From positions 1-33,015 of the forward strand of contig JAFDZY010000209.1 in the NCBI GenBank assembly GCA_018266685.1: DNA of 33,015 bases. The letters run 5' to 3'. This DNA is from Bacteroidota bacterium. GTDB lineage: Bacteria > Bacteroidota > Bacteroidia > Flavobacteriales_F > PHOS-HE28. The notes below the pieces were generated by a model. The model made no database searches. It had not been told where the DNA came from and was given only the letters and a program-made list of their open reading frames with translations. A program made the position numbers and the translations under genes. Below, piece after piece: positions 22,248 to 29,741 of this stretch (within the stretch, counting starts at the first letter, position 1; every line of letters starts with the position of its first letter).

Positions 22248-23528
22248 ATGAACCATGCCTACACATTGGCCGCCTTGGCCATCTGTTCCGCCTGCGCCCT
22301 TCAAGCACAAACTGCTGCATCACCGGGCTACGCGTTTCCGGTGGTCACGGCGCCAGGGGTCACCTGGCATCCCGGGGCCGCCGAAGTACGCGGTGGTGGC
22401 GCCCCGGTGAACGATGACTGCTCCACGTTGCCGGACATGACTCTGCCGATGGGCGGCTCGGTCACCTTCACCGGCGACAATACCGGGGCCACATCGGCCA
22501 ACGATTTCGAGCCGGGAAGTCCATTGGACGGCGTGGACCCGTGCGTATGGCACAAGTTCACCACGTCAGGCTGTGCCAACATCACCGTTTCCTATTGTGC
22601 CACCTCGCCCGCCTTCCAGGCCGTACTGGCAATCCTTTCTCCCTCCTGCCCCACCGGTGCCGATTACCAGAACTTCTTCTCGTACAACTACGATGAGTGC
22701 GGAAACGGGAACGGTACCATTTACTACCTGGCCGTGCCCGCCGGTACCTGGTACCTGCCGGTGATGGCGAACACCTTCGTCAACGCCGTGGGGCCTTACA
22801 CCGTGCAGGTTTCCGCCACGGCCTGCCCTGTGCCGCCCGCCAACGACGATTGCACGAATGCCGTGGCGCTTACGGCGCAGAGCTGGTGCAACTTCAGCTA
22901 CCACACCACCAATGGCGGCACGGAATCCATGCCTGCCGCCGACTGCGGCACGGGCCCGGGCTTTGCCAATGATGATGTGTGGTTCTCCTTCACCGCCACC
23001 GGGAGCACCATGTCGGTCGGCGCCATGGGCACGGACTCCAGCTTCAATGCCGTGCTCGAACTATTCTCCGGCGATTGCGGCAGCCTGACCTCCATGGCCT
23101 GCGCGGATGATTCCTTGGGCGGCCAAGCCGAGGAGATCGTGTCCGCCAACCTCAATGTGGGCGGGACATACCATGTGCGGGTCTATGATTGGAACCCCGG
23201 ATACCCGGCGGTGCCCGAGTTCGGCATTTGCCTGGTGGATGGGAACGGGATCAACATCGGTATCCAAGAACAAGGCTTGGGCCAAGCCTGGAGCATGTTT
23301 CCCAATCCGGGTGCCGGAACCTTCCAGTTGCGCTACCAGGGAAAGAGCGGCTTGGGTACTGTGGAGGTCATGGACGTGACGGGGCGGGTGGTGCGCACCC
23401 TGAGGATGTCATTGATCCCCGGTCATGTGCTGCCCATGGACCTGGGGCACCTCCGCGGCGGCAACTACATGGTGCGGCTCACCGTGGGGGGTGAAAGCTC
23501 CGTGCAGCGCCTGATGGTGGTCGATTGA
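22248..23528 (+). CDS. Secreted T9SS cargo protein with repeated beta-sandwich domains
   Basis: A 426-residue exported protein. It has a signal peptide (MNHAYTLAALAICSACALQA), then two related domains beginning PVNDDCSTLPDMTLPMGG and PPANDDCTNAVALTAQSW, each about 130 residues. Each contains a 'VW..F' strand (DPCVWHKFTTSG; DDVWFSFTATGS), an 'AVL.. .. C' core (FQAVLAILSPSC; FNAVLELFSGDCGS) and a closing 'GTYHVRVYD' style strand, as in pre-peptidase C-terminal-like or similar adhesive modules. It ends with a type A sorting domain (MFPNPGAGTFQLRY to GNYMVRLTVGGESSVQRLMVVD). Secretion through the type IX system and anchoring to the cell surface is therefore expected. No catalytic motif is seen; a binding or adhesion role is inferred. 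Confidence 0.9.
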   Translation: MNHAYTLAALAICSACALQAQTAASPGYAFPVVTAPGVTWHPGAAEVRGGGAPVNDDCSTLPDMTLPMGGSVTFTGDNTGATSANDFEPGSPLDGVDPCVWHKFTTSGCANITVSYCATSPAFQAVLAILSPSCPTGADYQNFFSYNYDECGNGNGTIYYLAVPAGTWYLPVMANTFVNAVGPYTVQVSATACPVPPANDDCTNAVALTAQSWCNFSYHTTNGGTESMPAADCGTGPGFANDDVWFSFTATGSTMSVGAMGTDSSFNAVLELFSGDCGSLTSMACADDSLGGQAEEIVSANLNVGGTYHVRVYDWNPGYPAVPEFGICLVDGNGINIGIQEQGLGQAWSMFPNPGAGTFQLRYQGKSGLGTVEVMDVTGRVVRTLRMSLIPGHVLPMDLGHLRGGNYMVRLTVGGESSVQRLMVVD

Positions 23529-23559
23529 TACACGCTGCGGGGGAAGCTTCGCGGATCGA

Positions 23560-25386
23560 TCAGCCAACCGGATCCGGTGGAGGAGCCGAAGTGGCCACCA
23601 GTTCCTTCAGCACCATCTCCGCCTTCTTCTCGCCCACCTCAGCTACAACGTCTTCCCGCGCGGCTTCCCGGATGCCCTTGATGGAACCGAAGCGCGTGAG
23701 CAGTTTTTGCGCCGTGGCAGGGCCGATGCCGGCGATCTCCTCCAGGCCGGTCTTCACGATGCGCTTGCTGCGCTTGCCCCGGTGGTGGGTGATGCCGAAG
23801 CGGTGGGCCTCGTCGCGCATCTGCTGGATCACGCGCAGGGTGGTGCTGCGCTTGTCGATGTAGAGCGGTGCCGGGTCGTCGGGGAAGTAGAGCTCTTCCA
23901 AGCGTTTGGCGATGCCCAGTAGGGCCACCTTGCCGCGCAGGCCCAGGCGGTCGAAGACGTTTATGGCGGCATGCAACTGGCCCTTTCCACCGTCGATCAC
24001 CACCAATTGCGGCAACGGTTCACCTTCGGTGATCAGGCGCGCATAACGGCGCTCCACGGCTTCTTCCATGCTCGCGAAGTCATCGGGGCCCTCCACCGTG
24101 CGGATGTTGAAGTGGCGGTAATCCTTCTTGCTGGGCTTGGCGTTCTTGAACACCACGCAGGCGCTCACCGGGTCCGTGCCCTGGGTGTTGCTGTTGTCGA
24201 AGCACTCGATGTGGCGCGGCAATTCGCTCAGGCGCAGGTCCTGCTTCATCTGCTCCAGGATGCGGTCGGCAGCGGCCTCGGGGTCCACCAGGCTTTCCTG
24301 CTTCTGCTTTTCCAGCATGAAGTACTGGGCATTGCGTTCGCCCATTTCCAGCAGGTGCTTCTTGTCGCCGCGTTGCGGCACGGTGAAGCTGAGATCGGGC
24401 ATTGCGATGCCGGGCTCCATGGGCACGATGGCCTCGGGCGCGTTGCTGCGGAAGCGCTGGCGCAGTTCGGCAATGGCATACTGCAGCACCTCGTCGTCGG
24501 GCTCGTCCAGCCGCCGCTTCATTTCCACCGTGATGCCGTGTACGATGGCGCCGTCGATCACGCGCATGTAGTTCACGTAGGTGCTAGTGGAGTTGCGGGC
24601 CAGCGCGAAGACGTCCACATCGCCCACGGAGGCGCTCACCACGGTGCTGCGCGCCTGGTAGCCTTCCAGCAGCGCGATCTGTTGCCGCGCTTCCTCGGCC
24701 TCCTCGAACTCCAGCCTTTCGGCGTGTTCGTGCATGCGCTCCTTCAGCAGCTTCACCACCCCGCCGATGCGGCCCTTCACCACCTGCCGCGCCAAGGCCA
24801 CGTTGGCATCGTAGTCGGCCTCGCTTTGCAGGCCCTCGCACGGTCCGCGGCAGTTGCCCATGTGCCATTCCAGGCAGCGCTTGTACTTGCCTTTGGCCAC
24901 GTTCTCCGGGCTGAGGTCGTAGTTGCAGGTGCGCAGCTTGTACAGCTGGTGAACGAGCTTCAGCGCGGTGCGCATGGCACGCACGCTGGCAAAGGGTCCG
25001 ATGTACTCCGAGCCGTCGTCCACCGGGTTGCGCATGCCCTCGATGCGCGGATAGTGCTCGTTGCGGATGCGGATCCACGGATAGCTCTTGTCGTCGCGCA
25101 GCAGGATGTTGTAGCGCGGTTGGTACTCCTTGATCAGCGAGTTCTCCAGCAACAAGGCGTCGTACGGCGTTTCCGTGAGGATGGTGCGCAGGTCGGCGAT
25201 TTTGCGCACCAGCACGCGCGTCTTGCCGTCGGGGTGGTCCTTGGCGAAGTAGCTGCCCACGCGGCTGCGCAGGCTGGTGGCCTTGCCCACGTAGAGGATC
25301 TTGCCGTCCGCATCGAAGAACTGGTACACGCCGGGCTTGTGCGGAAGGAGCTTTACTTTTTCGCGGACGTCCAATGCTTCGGCCAT
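23560..25386 (-). CDS. uvrC: Excinuclease ABC subunit C
   Basis: A 608-residue UvrC, the dual-incision nuclease of nucleotide excision repair working with UvrA and UvrB in the cytoplasm. Domains in order: GIY-YIG nuclease (KPGVYQFF, 18-24, and YVGKATSLRSRVGSYF, 32-47), the Cys-rich segment (CLEWHMGNCRGPCEG), the UVR motif helix pair binding UvrB (ERLEFEEAEEARQQIALLEGY), the RNase H-like endonuclease (IECFDNSNTQGTDPVSACVVFKN, LVVIDGGKGQLHAA, QMRDEAHRFGITHHRGKRSK), and tandem helix-hairpin-helix (IAGIGPATAQKLLTRFGSIKGIREA). The open frame reaches back to 26466, but only ATG 25386 gives the family N-terminus, and a perfect TACCTTTG lies just upstream. Convergent with the T9SS protein gene. Confidence 0.97.
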   Translation of the reverse strand: MAEALDVREKVKLLPHKPGVYQFFDADGKILYVGKATSLRSRVGSYFAKDHPDGKTRVLVRKIADLRTILTETPYDALLLENSLIKEYQPRYNILLRDDKSYPWIRIRNEHYPRIEGMRNPVDDGSEYIGPFASVRAMRTALKLVHQLYKLRTCNYDLSPENVAKGKYKRCLEWHMGNCRGPCEGLQSEADYDANVALARQVVKGRIGGVVKLLKERMHEHAERLEFEEAEEARQQIALLEGYQARSTVVSASVGDVDVFALARNSTSTYVNYMRVIDGAIVHGITVEMKRRLDEPDDEVLQYAIAELRQRFRSNAPEAIVPMEPGIAMPDLSFTVPQRGDKKHLLEMGERNAQYFMLEKQKQESLVDPEAAADRILEQMKQDLRLSELPRHIECFDNSNTQGTDPVSACVVFKNAKPSKKDYRHFNIRTVEGPDDFASMEEAVERRYARLITEGEPLPQLVVIDGGKGQLHAAINVFDRLGLRGKVALLGIAKRLEELYFPDDPAPLYIDKRSTTLRVIQQMRDEAHRFGITHHRGKRSKRIVKTGLEEIAGIGPATAQKLLTRFGSIKGIREAAREDVVAEVGEKKAEMVLKELVATSAPPPDPVG

Positions 25387-25394
25387 GGGGAAAG

Positions 25395-25402
25395 CAAAGG
25401 TA
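25395..25402 (-). promoter_or_regulatory. -7 promoter element (TACCTTTG) of uvrC
   Basis: Exact TAnnTTTG match ending 8 nt before the uvrC ATG, predicting a very short leader and fixing the start well inside the long open frame. Confidence 0.5.
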
Positions 25403-25465
25403 CTGGGGGAGGGTGGGGAGGCGTGGCGAAGTGGAAGACCGGTGGCTGTGGTGAAGAGCATCGTT

Positions 25466-25585
25466 GGGCCTTCGGCTCCTCGGATACTACGCATCCTGTG
25501 GAGTGCCGCTACGCTTATGCTCAGGCCAGTGTGCACAATGACGACTATTGATAAGAGAGACTGGCCTGAGCGGAGCCGAAGGCCC
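25466..25585. repeat. REP-like long palindrome, copy 2, with a 39-nt insertion in one arm
   Basis: The right arm (25560-25585) is the perfect 26-nt reverse complement of 25466-25479 joined to 25519-25530. The intervening 39 nt (25480-25518) interrupt the left arm. The loop shares a ctattga..ataagagag stretch with the palindrome at 6172-6252, so both are copies of one element. It lies between divergent uvrC and lipB. Confidence 0.85.
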
Positions 25586-25617
25586 TTCCCCGATCCTTTC
25601 AAATGGTCCTCCTGACC

Positions 25618-25625
25618 GACCTTTG
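25618..25625 (+). promoter_or_regulatory. Putative -7 element 12 nt before the preferred lipB start
   Basis: GACCTTTG (7 of 8 to TAnnTTTG), then TGGC, then GTG at 25630. The geometry equals that at cvpA, 3227, 18938 and 21533. Confidence 0.35.
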
Positions 25626-25629
25626 TGGC

Positions 25630-26334
25630 GTGAGAACGATCCACTTCCAAGACCTCGGCCTGATCGATTACGCAACAGCCTGGAACTACCAGAAGCAGCT
25701 CTTCCAAGCGATCATAGACCGCAAGGTGGCCAACCGGGAGATCCCTCCGGATCTGCAAAGTCCGACGGAGGACCACCTGCTGTTCTGCGAGCACCCGCAC
25801 GTGTACACCTTGGGCAAGAACGGCAAGCCAAGCCACCTGCTGATGAATGAACGGGACCTGCGCGAGGCGGGCGTGCAATTCTTCGCGATCGATCGCGGAG
25901 GGGACATCACCTACCACGGCCCAGGCCAGATCGTGGGCTATCCCATCTTCGACCTGGACCACCACGGCAACAGCATGCACCGTTTCATGGCCACGCTGGA
26001 GGAAGCGGTAATCGGAACACTGGAAGCCTGGAAGATCAAGGCCGGTCGCATCAACGGTTTGACCGGTGTGTGGCTCGATGCGGATGATCCCACCAAAGCG
26101 CGAAAGATCTGCGCCATGGGTGTGCGCACCAGCCGGTGGGCCACCATGCACGGTTTTGCGTTCAACGTGAACACGGACCTGAGCTACTTCGACCGCATCG
26201 TGCCATGCGGGATCACCGACAAGGGCGTGACCTGCATGGCCAAGGAGCTTGGTGGCTTGCTGGAAATGCAAGCAGTGAAGGAACGGCTGAAGCTGGAACT
26301 GGGAGATCTGTTTGAGGTGGAATTGGTGGCTTGA
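25630..26334 (+). CDS. lipB: Octanoyltransferase (lipoyl(octanoyl)-ACP:protein N-octanoyltransferase)
   Basis: A 234-residue LipB, which transfers octanoyl from ACP to the lipoyl domains of 2-oxoacid dehydrogenases and the glycine cleavage H protein, the first step of lipoate synthesis before LipA. Motifs: FCEHPHVYTLGKNG (52-65), RGGDITYHGPGQIVGYPI (89-106), KICAMGVRTSRWATMHGFAFNVN with catalytic K159, and IVPCGI with C193. The N-terminus MRTIHFQDLGLIDYATAWNYQ fits LipB proteins when translation begins at GTG 25630; an in-frame ATG at 25603 would add nine residues. The GTG start is favoured because of the promoter-like element 12 nt before it, but 25603 stays possible. Gene is divergent from uvrC. 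Confidence 0.93.
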   Translation: MRTIHFQDLGLIDYATAWNYQKQLFQAIIDRKVANREIPPDLQSPTEDHLLFCEHPHVYTLGKNGKPSHLLMNERDLREAGVQFFAIDRGGDITYHGPGQIVGYPIFDLDHHGNSMHRFMATLEEAVIGTLEAWKIKAGRINGLTGVWLDADDPTKARKICAMGVRTSRWATMHGFAFNVNTDLSYFDRIVPCGITDKGVTCMAKELGGLLEMQAVKERLKLELGDLFEVELVA

Positions 26335-26385
26335 TGGTGGTGGCCAAAGCATCGACTTGAGCACAGGTTGTCCAGAGGTTGTAGG

Positions 26386-26406
26386 TAAGTTTGGACAGGT
26401 GTCCAA
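26386..26406 (+). promoter_or_regulatory. Promoter -7 element overlapped by a palindrome upstream of DUF998-mprF
   Basis: TAAGTTTG (26386-26393) exactly matches TAnnTTTG. Overlapping its end is TTGGAC-AGGT-GTCCAA (26391-26406), a perfect 6-bp dyad that would cover the transcription start. The arrangement is that of a repressor operator. The ATG of the DUF998 gene follows about 40 nt later. The rest of the gap 26335-26446 shows nothing more. Confidence 0.45.
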
Positions 26407-26446
26407 CAGCTCATGCATAGGAGTTGCAACTGCCGCATAGCCGCCC

Positions 26447-27097
26447 ATGCGCAATAGCAGGTTCATGGAGGTAAGGTTCGGTGCGTTGGCATGCCTGCTG
26501 GCATGCCTGGGCGATGTGGTGGTACCTGAAGTACTGACCAGCCATTATCCAGGATACGACTCCAAGGTGCTTTCGGAGAGTATGCTCGGGGCCGCGGGCA
26601 GCCCGGTGGCGCATCTGTTCACCGCTTGGAGCATCTGCTTGGCAGTGCTCTTTTTCTTGTTTGCACGGGGTCTTCACCAAGCTTTTACAACACCGTCCCG
26701 GCCCGTTGTGCCCGCATCATGGCTATTGGTGGTGTATGGCATTGGCGAGGGCTTGGGTTCAGGTTTGTTTCCTTTCAACCATGATGGACAAGGACTCACC
26801 GCAGCCGGGAAGGTCCACGTGGTGTTGAGCATGTTGGGTGTGGGCGCATTGTACCTGCTTCCGCTTTCATGGTTGCTTTGGCCGCCGGAAAAAGGACCCC
26901 GGCTCAAAATGCTTTCCGGGGCCGTATGGGTTTCCGGTGGATTGCTATTGATGCTTTTTGGGCTGTCCAAAATGGAGGTCATCGGTTTGCTCGGCTTGTG
27001 GCAACGTACCTTCCTTGTGGTGTATTACATCTACTTGTTGGTGCTGTGCGGGGCCATGTTGAAGACATTGGAACGGGACAAGGAAGTTGTACCATGA
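26447..27097 (+). CDS. DUF998 family membrane protein
   Basis: A 216-residue polytopic membrane protein of the DUF998 family (function unknown). Characteristic is YPGYDSKVLSESMLGAAGSPVA after the first helix. Then come about five more hydrophobic segments: LFTAWSICLAVLFFLFARGL, WLLVVYGIGEGLGSGLFPFN, VLSMLGVGALYLLPLSWLLW, MLSGAVWVSGGLLLMLFGL, and LWQRTFLVVYYIYLLVLCGAML. Its stop overlaps the mprF start as ATGA (27094-27097), so translation is coupled and a shared role in envelope lipid modification is likely (inference from context). An in-frame ATG six codons downstream is an alternative start. Confidence 0.87.
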   Translation: MRNSRFMEVRFGALACLLACLGDVVVPEVLTSHYPGYDSKVLSESMLGAAGSPVAHLFTAWSICLAVLFFLFARGLHQAFTTPSRPVVPASWLLVVYGIGEGLGSGLFPFNHDGQGLTAAGKVHVVLSMLGVGALYLLPLSWLLWPPEKGPRLKMLSGAVWVSGGLLLMLFGLSKMEVIGLLGLWQRTFLVVYYIYLLVLCGAMLKTLERDKEVVP

Positions 27098-29688
27098 GAC
27101 GCTCCTTCACCTTTCTGCACAAGCTGGGGTCAGGGTTGGATATCCGCCGTGCCGTTCAGGTGGCATTGGGTATCTGCAGTATCCTCTTGGGGGTATACTT
27201 CTTCCGGCACGAGAGGCACGAGCTGCATGGGATCATGCAGGGCATCGGCCAGGCCCGCCCTGCATGGATCGTTGCAGGGCTGATGCTCGCGGTGGTGTAC
27301 GTGCTGCTCCAGGCGGCAATGTATGTGCACGGCTTTCGCGCAGCGGGGGGCCGGATCACATGGGGCGAGGCGGTGCAATTGTTTTTGCGGAGAAACTTGG
27401 CCAGCATATTTCTTCCCGCTGGCGGGTTCACTTCCCTCGGCCTTTTTACCCGCCCCATGGAAGAGCGGGGTGAGCGCAGTGCGGTGATCCATTATGCGTC
27501 CACCATCTATGCCGTGGCCGGGTTGGTGACGGTGGTGGCGGTGTCGCTCCCGGTGCTGGCCTACCTCTTGTTGGTTCACGGCTTGTCCAGTGAGATCTAT
27601 TCCGCGTTCATCCTCTTGCTGGTGTTGGTGGCCCTGATGGTGTGGATCATCCGTTCGCTGATGCACCAAGGCATTGCGGCCAGGCTGGCCGTGCGCCTGG
27701 ACCCATCCATTGCGGCGGTGTTGGATGAATTGGGCCATGGTGGGCTGAAGCGCGGAGAAGTGCTGCTTACACTGCTCGCTTCGTTGGCCATAGAACTGGT
27801 GGGGATGGCCCATCTCTATGTTGCCATGCAGGCCCTTGGCTTGGGTGGCCATTGGGAGCTTGCCGCAGTGGGCTACGTGGTGGCCGTGCTGCTGTTGGTG
27901 GCATCCCCCTTTTTGCGGGGCTTGGGCGCCATCGAAGTTTCCATGACCGCAGTGCTGATGCGCTACGGCCTCCATGAATGGCAAGCGGCCACGGCCGTGC
28001 TGCTCTTCCGCTTGTTCGAGTTTTGGCTGCCCTTGGCCGGCGGCGTGCTCAGCTTCCTGCGCGGCCGCAACAATTTGGCCTTGCGCCTGATGCCGGCCAT
28101 GATGGCCTTGGTGCTTGGCGTGGTGGACATTGCTTCTGCGGCAAGCCCAGCCACGTCACACCGCATGCGCGTGCTACACGGCCTGGTGCCCACCGTGCAG
28201 TTGGATGCCAGCTCCATGACCGTGCTGGTGGCCGGCTTGCTGCTGGTCTTTGTTTCCGTGGCCCTTGTGCGGGGCCTTCGCATGGCCTGGTGGTTTGCCT
28301 TGTTCCTGGCACTGGCCTCCATGGCGGCCAACCTGGACCGGGATGTCCACCCTGGGCGCATAGTGGCGGCATTGGCCATGGTTGCCGTATTGCTGCGCAC
28401 CCATGAAAGCTATAATTTACGGGGGGACCGGCGAAGACGCTATGCGGGCATCACGCTGTTGGCAGCCTCCGTGGGCGGGGTGCTGCTCTTCGGCATCATC
28501 GGTTTTTATTTTCTTGAGAAGCGGGATTTCAACATCGAATTCACCTTGCGCGGTTCCGTGGTGAACACACTGAAGGTCTTCTTCCTTTTCGGCCAGGACG
28601 GGCTTGTGGCGCACACGCACTTCGCAAAAGAATTCACGGTGGGCCTTCGCATCGCATTCGCTTGCGCCCTCACCTTTGGGTTCTATGCGCTATGGAGGCC
28701 ATGGGCTGGCGGCACGCCCACGGACGACGCTGCAAGGTTGCGGGCCATAGAACTGCTGGGCCGCTACGGCGACTCGCCGTTGGACCGTTTCAAGGTTGCA
28801 GCGGACAAGGAGCTGTACGCACCGGATGGCGTGGACGGATTTGTTGCCTACGCAACCGCCGGAGGGTATGCCTTGGCATTGGGCATGCCCACGGCCAAGG
28901 GCATATCGGAAAAGCAGGCGCTGGTACGCGGGTTTGATGAGTATTGCGGCAGGAACAACCTGCGGCCGGTGTACTACCGCATGGGCTTAAACGATGCGCA
29001 GGTGTTGAGGTCCATGGGCAAGAAGGTGCTGTTAATCGGGCAGGAGGCCGTGCTTGACCTTGGCAGCTTCAACCTGGCCGGCAGGAACCAAAAAACCCTG
29101 CGAAACAGCCTAAGCCGTGCAATGCGCGAGGAACTGGCCTTGAAGACCTACCCACCGCCCCTGGCTGATGGGTTGTTGCAGAAATTGAAAGCCGTGAGCA
29201 CGGAATGGCTGGCGGAAGGGAAGAGCGAAGCCGGGTTCTCCCAGGGCGTATTTGATGCCAACTTACTGCGCGGCGATGAGGTCCTTACCGTGGAGAATGC
29301 CGGTGGACGCGTGTTGGCCTTCACCAACATTATACCCGACGGCATTGCCGGAGAGGCCACGTACGACCTGTTGCGAACGGCGGAGGGCGTGCCTGGGTAC
29401 GTGACGGATTTCCTGATGGTGGGACTTTTTGAGCATTTCCGTGGCCAAGGGTTCACGCATATAAATCTTGGGCTTGTACCCATGTCGGGGATCAAGCAGG
29501 CCAAAGACTTGCCCGAACGCGCCCTGAAATTTGCATACGAGCGCATTGCCCGCTTTGCACACTACAAGGGATTGCGGGATTTCAAGGAAAAGTTCAACCC
29601 GGCCTGGAACGACATGTTCCTGGCCTACGACCATGACCTGGACCTCTTCTTCATTCCAAAAGCGCTGCTCGAAGTGGAGGAAGGTTGA
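27094..29688 (+). CDS. mprF: Bifunctional lysylphosphatidylglycerol synthetase/flippase MprF
   Basis: An 864-residue MprF: the C-terminal domain transfers lysine (or another amino acid) from aminoacyl-tRNA to phosphatidylglycerol, and the N-terminal membrane domain flips the product outward. This lowers surface negative charge and protects against cationic peptides. The first 530 or so residues carry many membrane helices, including the flippase signature FLRRNLASIFLPAGGFTSLG and PFLRGLGAIEVSMTAVLMRYG. The C-terminal GNAT-like (DUF2156) domain starts near 545 and shows DRFKVAADKELY, NQKTLRNSLSRAMREELAL, VTDFLMVGLFEHFRGQGFTHINLGLVPMSG and GLRDFKEKFNPAWNDMFLAY. Which amino acid is transferred is not certain. 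Upstream frame from 26869 is rejected; ATG 27094 overlaps the DUF998 stop. Confidence 0.94.
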   Translation: MRRSFTFLHKLGSGLDIRRAVQVALGICSILLGVYFFRHERHELHGIMQGIGQARPAWIVAGLMLAVVYVLLQAAMYVHGFRAAGGRITWGEAVQLFLRRNLASIFLPAGGFTSLGLFTRPMEERGERSAVIHYASTIYAVAGLVTVVAVSLPVLAYLLLVHGLSSEIYSAFILLLVLVALMVWIIRSLMHQGIAARLAVRLDPSIAAVLDELGHGGLKRGEVLLTLLASLAIELVGMAHLYVAMQALGLGGHWELAAVGYVVAVLLLVASPFLRGLGAIEVSMTAVLMRYGLHEWQAATAVLLFRLFEFWLPLAGGVLSFLRGRNNLALRLMPAMMALVLGVVDIASAASPATSHRMRVLHGLVPTVQLDASSMTVLVAGLLLVFVSVALVRGLRMAWWFALFLALASMAANLDRDVHPGRIVAALAMVAVLLRTHESYNLRGDRRRRYAGITLLAASVGGVLLFGIIGFYFLEKRDFNIEFTLRGSVVNTLKVFFLFGQDGLVAHTHFAKEFTVGLRIAFACALTFGFYALWRPWAGGTPTDDAARLRAIELLGRYGDSPLDRFKVAADKELYAPDGVDGFVAYATAGGYALALGMPTAKGISEKQALVRGFDEYCGRNNLRPVYYRMGLNDAQVLRSMGKKVLLIGQEAVLDLGSFNLAGRNQKTLRNSLSRAMREELALKTYPPPLADGLLQKLKAVSTEWLAEGKSEAGFSQGVFDANLLRGDEVLTVENAGGRVLAFTNIIPDGIAGEATYDLLRTAEGVPGYVTDFLMVGLFEHFRGQGFTHINLGLVPMSGIKQAKDLPERALKFAYERIARFAHYKGLRDFKEKFNPAWNDMFLAYDHDLDLFFIPKALLEVEEG

Positions 29689-29741
29689 TCGATCGGGCCG
29701 CATTGAACACCATCCGCTACTTTCGGCACACAATCCCTTCC

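Noticed and set aside
23971-25551. Plus-strand 526-codon open frame
   Set aside because: Antisense to uvrC; low-complexity His/Ala/Gly/Leu composition and no recognisable domain.
25387-26466. 5' extension of the uvrC frame to 968 codons
   Set aside because: The extension is antisense to lipB and precedes the normal UvrC N-terminus; a promoter element sits just before ATG 25386.
26869-27093. 5' extension of the mprF frame
   Set aside because: It overlaps the DUF998 gene in another frame; ATG 27094 forms a standard ATGA overlap and gives the normal MprF start.
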